DNA of 10,591 nt from contig JAFLKA010000523.1 of NCBI GenBank assembly GCA_022712735.1, positions 1 through 10,591 of the forward strand, in the 5' to 3' direction. Below are positions 6,113 through 10,591 of the stretch, piece after piece. How positions within the stretch are numbered: the first letter of the stretch is position 1; the number at the start of each line of letters is the position of its first letter. The translations under genes and the position numbers were made by a program. Below the pieces are notes generated by a model. That model saw nothing but the letters and a program-made list of their open reading frames with translations, had not been told where the DNA came from and did no database searches. This DNA comes from Marinosulfonomonas sp. (GTDB taxonomy: Bacteria; Pseudomonadota; Alphaproteobacteria; Rhodobacterales; Rhodobacteraceae).

Positions 6113-6715
6113 ATGCCTCACGAATACTCAGCCGAAAACCATGACTGGGACTTAACATTAAGGTCAGCTTGGGAATTGCTTCAACTCGGTCAAGCAATGC
6201 AACAGATGGCAACCACTGGAAATATCGGAAAAGGGTTTCCATGTTTTACTGGATCAATGCTTCTTTCGTTTTGCGCAATTGAAAGCTTCTCAGCATCCGT
6301 AGCATTCTCAATGCCCAAAGAAACACAGTTTCAAGATTTTGATTTTGAAAAATACCGGGGAACATTCAATTTCTGGGGTAAACTTGAAATTCTATTTAGT
6401 GAGCTAGATTACAGAATCGATAAATCAGAAGGTCTATTTCAAAAAATCAGTAAAATGCAGCAGTGGAGAAACTTGGTCACCCATGCGTCTCCTTACGAAA
6501 TAAGTAATGTATCCATAAAAGATACTGTCAATGCGCCGCGAAATCTTCAAAAGCCATATCACTCAAAACAATACACCCGATCGACCAAAGTAACCGATGC
6601 AAAAGAGTTTTATACGGCCGCATACGACTACATAGATTTGGTAAAGAATTTGTCGGGAATTAATCCACGCGCTATGGTCATATATACGATTGGCAACAGT
6701 TCAGAAGATACGTGA
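6113..6715 (+). CDS. orphan protein with HEPN-like R-N-x3-H motif
   Basis: A 200-residue soluble, helix-rich protein that I cannot assign to a named family. Starting at ATG 6113 (AAAAGG about 9 nt upstream; an in-frame GTG at 6104 is less likely), the middle reads KISKMQQWRNLVTHASPY, giving Arg119-Asn120-x3-His124. R-N-x3-H at the end of a predicted helix is the hallmark of HEPN-domain RNases and HEPN toxins, and the preceding FWGKLEILFSELDYRID stretch fits a HEPN-type helix. No partner gene such as a MNT nucleotidyltransferase is adjacent. Base use differs sharply from neighbours: 6361-6420 has 19 G/C of 60, against 39 of 60 in hisF at 5401-5460. Recent acquisition is therefore likely. The RNase role is inference from one motif. 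Confidence 0.6.
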   Translation: MPHEYSAENHDWDLTLRSAWELLQLGQAMQQMATTGNIGKGFPCFTGSMLLSFCAIESFSASVAFSMPKETQFQDFDFEKYRGTFNFWGKLEILFSELDYRIDKSEGLFQKISKMQQWRNLVTHASPYEISNVSIKDTVNAPRNLQKPYHSKQYTRSTKVTDAKEFYTAAYDYIDLVKNLSGINPRAMVIYTIGNSSEDT

Positions 6716-6732
6716 CATCACGCACCTCATCC

Positions 6733-7200
6733 CTACAGCTTCGAGCTAATAACCCCCGTATTAAACCCGCCCATGCGCAGCTCGCCATACAGCCGCTGAT
6801 ACTCGATCTTCGGGCAGCGGTTCATAATCACCGTCACGCCGCGGGCTTCGGCCAGTGCCGCCGCTTCCTCATTTTCGACCCCGATCTGCATCCAGACGGT
6901 TTTCAGGTTGGGAAATGCGTCTAACGCGGCCTCAACAATTGGTGTCACATGTTCGGAACGGCGGAAAATGTCGACCATGTCCACAGGGCGATCAATTGAC
7001 GCAAGGTCCGGCATGATTTTCTGTCCGAACAGCATTTTACCCGCGTGGCCCGGATTAACGGGGATCACCGTGAAGCCCTTCATCGACAGATAGCGGGCCA
7101 CAAAATAGCTGGGGCGCACGGGGTTCATCGAAACACCGACACAGGCGATCACCTTGTTGTCGGTCAGGATTTGTTTCAGGAGGTTGTCGGAATAGGTCAT
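6733..7200 (-). CDS. CoA-binding (YccU-type, CoA_binding_2) protein
   Basis: A 155-residue single Rossmann-fold protein of the CoA_binding_2 family. The nucleotide-binding front is IACVGVSMNPVRPSYFVARYL (18-38), followed by VIPVNPGHAGK, VDMVDIFRRSEHV, VWMQIGVENEEAA and the C-terminal VIMNRCPKIEYQRL, all typical of YccU-like proteins. They bind CoA or related nucleotides in vitro or by homology; the cellular role is unsettled. The start is fixed by MTYSDNLLKQIL and AAGGATATTTC on the minus strand, with AAGG 7 nt upstream. It ends 17 nt from the convergent HEPN-like gene, and its upstream region carries an intrinsic terminator (7225-7264). Confidence 0.9.
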   Translation of the reverse strand: MTYSDNLLKQILTDNKVIACVGVSMNPVRPSYFVARYLSMKGFTVIPVNPGHAGKMLFGQKIMPDLASIDRPVDMVDIFRRSEHVTPIVEAALDAFPNLKTVWMQIGVENEEAAALAEARGVTVIMNRCPKIEYQRLYGELRMGGFNTGVISSKL

Positions 7201-7224
7201 GAAATATCCTTAACAGGCTATACC

Positions 7225-7264
7225 AAAAGAAAAAAGCGCCCGGACCTACGTATAGGTCGGGCGC
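7225..7264 (-). terminator. intrinsic terminator between rlmB and the CoA-binding gene
   Basis: On the minus strand GCGCCCGACCTA pairs with TAGGTCCGGGCGC across a CGTA-centred loop with one bulged base, followed by TTTTTTCTTTT (7235 down to 7225). This is a strong stem-plus-U-run terminator. It ends transcripts from rlmB, or from any RNA starting in the 7265-7390 gap, 24 nt before the CoA-binding start codon. It could also act as an attenuator for that gene. Confidence 0.9.
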
Positions 7265-7325
7265 CAGTTACGGAACGAGGGACAGTGATAGTAGGTGCGC
7301 GCGTTCCGGGCGCTGCACCTGTACT
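7236..7325 (-). ncRNA. candidate structured RNA with possible pseudoknot
   Basis: Directly before the terminator, on the minus strand, AGTA-GGTGC-GCGC (7325 down) pairs with GCGC-GCACC-TACT (down to 7290), interrupted by a two-base and a one-base bulge. This gives 13 base pairs closed by the 7-nt loop CCGGAAC. The loop sequence CGGAAC is complementary to GTTCCG at 7276-7271, so an H-type pseudoknot is possible, with the terminator stem following 6 nt later. It may be a 3'-UTR-derived sRNA of rlmB or a leader element of the CoA-binding gene. It matches no riboswitch class I can name. The pairings are seen; function is inference. Confidence 0.4.
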
Positions 7326-7373
7326 ACAACAGATAGGCAGGTTTGGCGCGATTGCCAGAGGCGGTAAATGAAT

Positions 7374-7383
7374 TGTGATCACA
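7374..7383. promoter_or_regulatory. TGTGATCACA palindrome just downstream of rlmB
   Basis: A perfect 10-bp palindrome 7 nt beyond the rlmB stop, resembling fused CRP half sites without the usual 6-nt spacer. It could be a weak operator for the downstream structured region. Chance occurrence is quite possible. Confidence 0.2.
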
Positions 7384-7390
7384 GACCGGA

Positions 7391-8167
7391 TCAGCCACGC
7401 GACGCATATAGTGCAACAGCAGCGGCGTTCGACATATTGAGCGAGCCAAATTCACCGGCTGCGTCAATTTTTACCAGCGCATCACAGGTCTCGCGGGTTT
7501 TTTCGCGCAGGCCCGGCCCTTCGGCCCCCAAAACCAAGGCAATCGGGCGATCCGTGCGGCCCTCGACGGCTTGGGCTACCGATTGCGTCGCCTCGCCGTC
7601 CAGTCCCAGCATCAGGTAGCCCATTGATTTCAGGGTCTCCATCGCAACCGCAAGGTTCTTGACCCGCAAATAGGGTTGGCGCTCCAAAGCACCCGAAGCG
7701 GATTTGGCCAAAGCACCGGTTTCAGGTGCGGAATGGCGTTGTAGGGCAATCACAGCGCGGGCGCCGAACACTTCGGCCGAGCGCAGGATCGCGCCGACGT
7801 TATGTGGATCAGTGATACGGTCCAGCAGCAGCACGCGGGGCACTTGGCCGTCCGCTGCCATGCAGGATTCCTCAATGCTGCCCCAGGTCAGCTGTTTGAC
7901 CTCAAGGGCTGCCCCCTGATGCACCGATTGGGCCTCAAGCGGGGCACTAAATTTCCGCGCGTCAGACATTTCAGGCTCAATGCCACTGGCACCGATATCC
8001 TCGGCCAATTTATTATAGGCGTTTTTGGTCACAATCAGCCGCAGTTTTTTACGGTCCGGATTGCGCAAGGCATCGCGCACCGCGTGCAGGCCGAACAACC
8101 ACACGGTTTCCGCCGCCGACGCACGCCTACCTTGTTCCTTTTCGATCACCCATTTAGGTTTTTCCAT
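7391..8167 (-). CDS. rlmB: RlmB/TrmH-family 23S rRNA 2'-O-methyltransferase
   Basis: A SPOUT (TrmH) methyltransferase, most likely RlmB, which methylates the ribose of G2251 in 23S rRNA using SAM. The 258-residue product has the N-terminal substrate-binding domain (WLFGLHAVRDAL, 23-34; VHQGAAL, 82-88) and the knotted catalytic domain: motif 1 DRITDPHNVGAILRSAEVFG (116-135), motif 2 VLGAEGPGL (212-220) and motif 3 GSLNMSNAAAVALY (241-254). Motif 3 usually reads SLNVSVA, so SLNMSNA is a slight variant. ATG 8167 is chosen because MEKPKWVIEKEQGRR precedes the domain; in-frame starts extend to a GTG at 8218. It is divergent from tRNA-Tyr. Other TrmH-family specificities cannot be fully excluded. 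Confidence 0.88.
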   Translation of the reverse strand: MEKPKWVIEKEQGRRASAAETVWLFGLHAVRDALRNPDRKKLRLIVTKNAYNKLAEDIGASGIEPEMSDARKFSAPLEAQSVHQGAALEVKQLTWGSIEESCMAADGQVPRVLLLDRITDPHNVGAILRSAEVFGARAVIALQRHSAPETGALAKSASGALERQPYLRVKNLAVAMETLKSMGYLMLGLDGEATQSVAQAVEGRTDRPIALVLGAEGPGLREKTRETCDALVKIDAAGEFGSLNMSNAAAVALYASRG

Positions 8168-8252
8168 CGCCTTGATACCCTTGATTTTACGCAGATTTGA
8201 CAATGCGATACACAGCACCCCGATACAAGGTGATTATCAGGTGGATTTACGC

Positions 8253-8281
8253 TTGACGGGTCAGCAGGACGCAGGTATCCA
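8253..8281 (+). promoter_or_regulatory. sigma70-type promoter of tRNA-Tyr
   Basis: TTGACG (8253-8258) and TATCCA (8276-8281) are spaced by exactly 17 bp. The predicted start near 8288 gives a very short leader before the mature tRNA 5' end at 8293. The C/G-rich discriminator (CCCCGCAG) is typical of stable-RNA promoters under stringent control. Confidence 0.6.
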
Positions 8282-8292
8282 CCCCGCAGGTT

Positions 8293-8376
8293 GGGCGTCA
8301 GGCCGCAAGGTGTGGCAGGGGACTGTAACTCCCTCGAGGCGACTCACGCCTGGTTCGATTCCAGGGTCGCCCACCA
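8293..8376 (+). tRNA. tRNA-Tyr (anticodon GTA)
   Basis: An 84-nt type II tRNA with encoded CCA. Acceptor GGGCGTC pairs with GTCGCCC (T-T mismatch at 6:67) with discriminator A; the D arm is GCCG-CAAGGTG-TGGC; the anticodon arm is GGGGA-CTGTAAC-TCCCT with GTA at positions 34-36; the 14-nt variable arm contains GAG-GCGA-CTC; the T arm is CCTGG-TTCGATT-CCAGG. GTA with a long variable arm identifies bacterial tRNA-Tyr. Positions 8, 14 and 21 appear as A, C and G rather than the usual T, A and A. TTTT follows directly after CCA and may help termination. It faces the convergent gene at 8392. Confidence 0.88.
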
Positions 8377-8391
8377 TTTTCTCGAGAGCAG

Positions 8392-8937
8392 TTACGGCAT
8401 CAGGATGTCGGACCGCTGATAGGTCGCGCTATCCTCGGTTCCGTCGTCGAAAACCAAAGTCACCGAAATACTGTCCACCGATCCCAGACCATAAATAATA
8501 TACGGCAGATGGGTTTCCATTTTCATCGCATTGGGCTGGGCGGTATCCACGTAGCATTCCTCGACCTCGAACACCTGTTCAGCCGCCCCGTTCACCCCAT
8601 AGCGGATTTCATGCAACCCGCAGCGCCACGCGACCAGATGGGTGAAATAGAGCAGATCATTGCCATCATATTCACGCACCGCGATCCATGCGGTTTTGGT
8701 GGCGGTCAGGATCGGCTTTACCTCGGTTGCAGTGGTGAATTTACCGGTTGGTATCTGCGGTTCGGGCTGCCAGTCACCTGTCGCTACATTTGGCGAGCTA
8801 TCAGTGCCGTCCAGTAACGAACCTGTACCGGTTTCGGTCTGGGTTGCTTCCACCGTTGCCTGACCCACGGTTCTATGCGACCCCGCCCCCAGCCCGACGC
8901 TGATGGCGATGGTGAATACCAGTAATACGTGAAACAT
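8392..8937 (-). CDS. exported conserved hypothetical protein
   Basis: A 181-residue protein with an N-terminal signal sequence (MFHVLLVFTIAISVGLGAGS), so probably periplasmic. Residues about 25-75 are Thr/Ser/Gly-rich linker; a compact domain follows (about 76-181) with AWIAVREYDGNDLLYFTHLV, AWRCGLHEIRYGVNG, EVEECYVDTAQPNAMK and a beta-rich end, LVFDDGTEDSATYQRSD. Cys106 and Cys128 could form a disulfide. The domain wording is familiar from Rhodobacteraceae hypothetical proteins (recalled, not searched), and no function is known. GGAG about 8 nt before the ATG supports the start. Its stop is 15 nt from the end of the convergent tRNA. Confidence 0.75.
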   Translation of the reverse strand: MFHVLLVFTIAISVGLGAGSHRTVGQATVEATQTETGTGSLLDGTDSSPNVATGDWQPEPQIPTGKFTTATEVKPILTATKTAWIAVREYDGNDLLYFTHLVAWRCGLHEIRYGVNGAAEQVFEVEECYVDTAQPNAMKMETHLPYIIYGLGSVDSISVTLVFDDGTEDSATYQRSDILMP

Positions 8938-9035
8938 TTCTCTCTCCTGCTGCGTAAATGATTTCTTTTTACAATAGCTTCAACAAACCTGTTCAAAATC
9001 TTAACTATTCGCATCTTTTGAAACAATAACGCCTT

Positions 9036-9062
9036 TTGGCAAGCACTGTTTCGGCCTATAGT
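9036..9062 (+). promoter_or_regulatory. candidate promoter of the glycosyltransferase gene
   Basis: TATAGT (9057-9062) is preceded by TTGGCA (9036-9041) at 15 bp or TTTTGG (9034-9039) at 17 bp, in an otherwise AT-rich intergenic stretch. A start near 9069 would give a leader of about 23 nt. The assignment is moderate. Confidence 0.35.
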
Positions 9063-9091
9063 TTTCAAAACAACCACAGGCATGGCTAACT

Positions 9092-10096
9092 ATGGCGAAG
9101 AAAAGCAGGAAACGTCAAGATTTCAATATCCTGATTGTCGCCCAGAACGGGCGGCTGCAATACGAGGCGGTTTTGTTCGCCGCGTCCCTGCGCCATTCCA
9201 ACCCCGGTTTTAGGGGTCGCCTGATCGTGGCCGAGCCACAACCGGGCAAGAACTGGAAGAATGACCCAAGCATCGGCAATGACGAGGTCCGCGCCCTGCT
9301 GACCGATCTGGGGGCCGAGATTGTGCCCTTCAAAAGCAAACATTTCGGCGGGGATTACCCCTATGGCAACAAGATCGAGGCACTGATGGCAATGCCCAAG
9401 GGCGAACCGTTTGTGTTTTTCGATACCGACACGCTTATCACGGGGCCGTTGTCCGAGGTGGCGTTTGATTTTGATCGTCCCGCAGCCTCAATGCGCCGCG
9501 AGGGCACTTGGCCGACTGAAGAGCTGTATGGGCCGGGATATAACGAGACTTGGGGCGCTTTATATGACCGGTTTAATCTGGATTTTGCCAGCTCGCTGGA
9601 TATGTCGCAGCCGGACGAATACTGGCAGCGCTACCTATATTTCAACGCGGGCTGGTTTTTCTACCGCTGCCCGCATGAATTTGGCAAACGCTTTGCCAAA
9701 TACGCGCTGGAAATCCGTGACAACACGCCGGATGCGCTGGTGTGTCAGCCGCTGGATCCGTGGCTGGATCAGGTTGCCCTGCCCTTAGTGATCCATTCAT
9801 TTGGCGGCGGGCGGCCGGGGCCGGAACTGGACGGGCTGGATGGCGATACCACCTGCCATTACCGCGTTTTGCCGATGCTCTATGCTCGTGAGAGCGATCA
9901 TGTGGTTGATGTGCTGGAAACCGTCACATCGCCCAACAAGATCAAAAAGGTGATCAAACAGTATGACCCGATCAAACGGATGATATTCCAGCGGCGCGGG
10001 CAAAAGGTGCGGGCGATGTTTGACCGCGACGCGCTGCCCAACATGGAAAAGAAAATCCGCAACCAGATCAAGCGCGCAGGATTCTGGATGCGCTGA
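9092..10096 (+). CDS. GT-A fold glycosyltransferase-like protein
   Basis: A 334-residue cytoplasmic protein that reads as a nucleotide-sugar glycosyltransferase of the GT-A (GT8-like) type. FNILIVAQNGRLQYEAVLFAASL (11-33) is the first Rossmann-like unit, GNKIEALMAMP (92-102) precedes the DxD box FVFFDTDTLITGPL (107-120, Asp111 and Asp113 expected to bind metal-sugar nucleotide), and YFNAGWFFYRCP (183-194) is the acceptor-side NAG motif. DPWLDQVAL (222-230) supplies later acidic residues. The C-terminal about 60 residues are strongly basic, suggesting membrane or nucleic-acid contact. Donor and acceptor sugars are unknown. The ribosome site is weak (CAGG). It stands alone between a divergent exported protein gene and the lipoprotein gene. 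Confidence 0.75.
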   Translation: MAKKSRKRQDFNILIVAQNGRLQYEAVLFAASLRHSNPGFRGRLIVAEPQPGKNWKNDPSIGNDEVRALLTDLGAEIVPFKSKHFGGDYPYGNKIEALMAMPKGEPFVFFDTDTLITGPLSEVAFDFDRPAASMRREGTWPTEELYGPGYNETWGALYDRFNLDFASSLDMSQPDEYWQRYLYFNAGWFFYRCPHEFGKRFAKYALEIRDNTPDALVCQPLDPWLDQVALPLVIHSFGGGRPGPELDGLDGDTTCHYRVLPMLYARESDHVVDVLETVTSPNKIKKVIKQYDPIKRMIFQRRGQKVRAMFDRDALPNMEKKIRNQIKRAGFWMR

Positions 10097-10122
10097 TATG
10101 CGCAGCACGCGGGTTGATAATA

Positions 10123-10171
10123 ATGATCCAAATCAACGCATTAAACCATGTAATCGAGTAATATCCTGTTA
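10123..10171 (+). promoter_or_regulatory. FNR-type box and class II promoter of the lipoprotein gene
   Basis: ATGAT-CCAA-ATCAA (10123-10136) matches the FNR consensus TTGAT-N4-ATCAA at 9 of 10 specified bases. TAATAT at 10159-10164 is a good -10 box, predicting a start near 10171, so the box centre is 41.5 bp upstream, the classic class II position. The -35 position (ACGCAT) is poor, as expected for an activator-dependent promoter. FnrL or another CRP/FNR regulator is the likely partner by analogy with Rhodobacteraceae. Confidence 0.6.
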
Positions 10172-10238
10172 GGGAACGCCGACTCGGTTGCAATGGAGAT
10201 GCTGAGGTTCTCGACACCGAATTTGGCAACAGGGTTGG

Positions 10239-10274
10239 TTGACCCTCCCCCGAGAAGGGGCGTCAAAAAGGAGG
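10239..10274 (+). promoter_or_regulatory. leader hairpin next to the lipoprotein Shine-Dalgarno
   Basis: TTGAC plus CCCC (10239-10250) can pair with GGGG plus GTCAA (10257-10266), an interrupted stem ending 3 nt before the strong ribosome site AGGAGG (10269-10274). CCTCC at 10244-10248 is also exactly complementary to GGAGG in that site, and the two pairings share bases, so they exclude each other. Translation control is possible but inferred. Confidence 0.35.
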
Positions 10275-10282
10275 ATGGTATT

Positions 10283-10447
10283 ATGAAAACTTTTAGCAAA
10301 ACACTTGCCGTGGTTTTAGCAGTTTCTGCAGTTCTTGTTTTAACCGGTTGTGATGTGTATGCGGTGCGTGCGCTGGAGGCTGACGCAGCTGCAGCAGAGA
10401 GCCATAGCGATGCCGGTGAGGGTGGCGGCGGCGGTCACCATCACTAA
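10283..10447 (+). CDS. small lipoprotein with Gly/His tail
   Basis: From ATG 10283 the product is 54 residues. Residues 1-23 are a lipoprotein signal (MKTFSKTLAVVLAV... LVLTGC) with lipidated Cys23, so the mature protein is a 32-residue lipopeptide anchored in a membrane facing the periplasm. It continues DVYAVRALEADAAAAESHSD and ends GEGGGGGHHH, a tail that could bind metal. ATG 10283 is preferred over an in-frame ATG at 10193 because AAGGAGG lies 8 nt before it and the lipobox then falls at the normal distance. The promoter carries an FNR-type box, so expression probably rises at low oxygen. I do not recognise a family; function is unknown. Confidence 0.75.
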   Translation: MKTFSKTLAVVLAVSAVLVLTGCDVYAVRALEADAAAAESHSDAGEGGGGGHHH

Positions 10448-10463
10448 ATTTCATCAATAGGTT

Positions 10464-10498
10464 GCTGCCATGGTTTCAATGTTTTCAACCATGGCAGC
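10464..10498 (+). terminator. hairpin after the lipoprotein gene
   Basis: GCTGCCATGGTT (10464-10475) and its exact reverse complement (10487-10498) form a perfect 12-bp stem with an 11-nt loop, 16 nt past the stop codon. The following bases (GGCTGTTTATAG) contain only a short T-run, so it may be a weak or Rho-assisted terminator or an mRNA-stabilising 3' stem. Confidence 0.6.
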
Positions 10499-10591
10499 GG
10501 CTGTTTATAGAACTGCCAGCTGAGCCGTACAAGACAGGGTATGAATGCGATGTGGTGGTTATAACCTGATTGGGCCTGATGACATTTGGGG

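Noticed and set aside
6711..6722. CGTGA-CA-TCACG dyad over the stop of the HEPN-like gene as a terminator
   Set aside because: Only 5 bp per arm and no T-run on either strand.
7374..7383. CRP binding site
   Set aside because: The half sites abut without the 6-bp spacer CRP needs; kept only as a low-confidence palindrome.
10114..10136. Second FNR site using TTGAT at 10114-10118
   Set aside because: No ATCAA at 4-nt spacing follows it; the partner ATCAA belongs to the overlapping 10123-10136 site.
10541..10564. Seven-codon frame with tandem Trp (MNAMWWL) resembling a trp leader peptide
   Set aside because: The window ends 27 nt later, so no attenuator stems or trp gene can be seen; two adjacent TGG codons alone are weak evidence.

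Overview
The window looks like chromosomal DNA from an alphaproteobacterium of the Rhodobacteraceae (Roseobacter-like) type. The basis is the wording of the HisA, HisF and HisE proteins, the high G+C of the core genes, an exported DUF2147 gene next to hisA, and an FNR-type promoter of the kind used by FnrL in this family. This assignment is inference from protein wording, not from a database search. There is no phage, transposase, CRISPR array or rRNA.

Layout. Positions 1-122 (minus) carry the 5' end of an exported DUF2147 protein, divergent from hisA (268-990). A co-directional run follows hisA: a DUF2867 gene (994-1437), yqaA (1466-1894), a small membrane protein (1952-2401) and a second DUF2867 copy that is a pseudogene (2388-2835, one nonsense codon and one frameshift). 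A 38-bp spacer-less perfect palindrome (2974-3011) separates this run from a convergent exported DUF302 gene (3031-3483, minus). Divergent from that are agmatine deiminase (3697-4734), a 52-residue membrane protein (4777-4935) and then hisF (4993-5754) and hisE (5751-6059), which overlap by ATGA. The histidine genes are thus split by about 4 kb of unrelated genes.

Downstream of hisE is one AT-rich gene (6113-6715) with an R-N-x3-H motif like that of HEPN RNases. It looks acquired. It converges on a YccU-type CoA-binding protein gene (6733-7200, minus). Between that gene and rlmB (7391-8167, minus) lie an intrinsic terminator and a possible pseudoknotted RNA on the minus strand. A tRNA-Tyr(GTA) gene (8293-8376, plus) with a clear promoter diverges from rlmB and converges on an exported protein gene (8392-8937, minus). 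A DxD-type glycosyltransferase gene (9092-10096) follows. Last is a tiny lipoprotein gene (10283-10447) with a Gly/His tail, preceded by a near-consensus FNR box centred 41.5 bp upstream of the predicted start site and followed by a perfect 12-bp stem hairpin.

How the genes fit together. HisE, HisA and HisF catalyse steps of the same pathway: HisE pyrophosphohydrolysis of PR-ATP, HisA isomerisation of ProFAR, and HisF the cyclase half of IGP synthase. Agmatine deiminase belongs to putrescine synthesis from arginine. RlmB and tRNA-Tyr are translation housekeeping. No defence or biosynthetic cluster is evident. The most unusual items are the structured RNA candidate at 7236-7325, the HEPN-like orphan, the FNR-controlled lipoprotein with a structured leader, and the decaying DUF2867 duplicate with the adjacent long palindrome.
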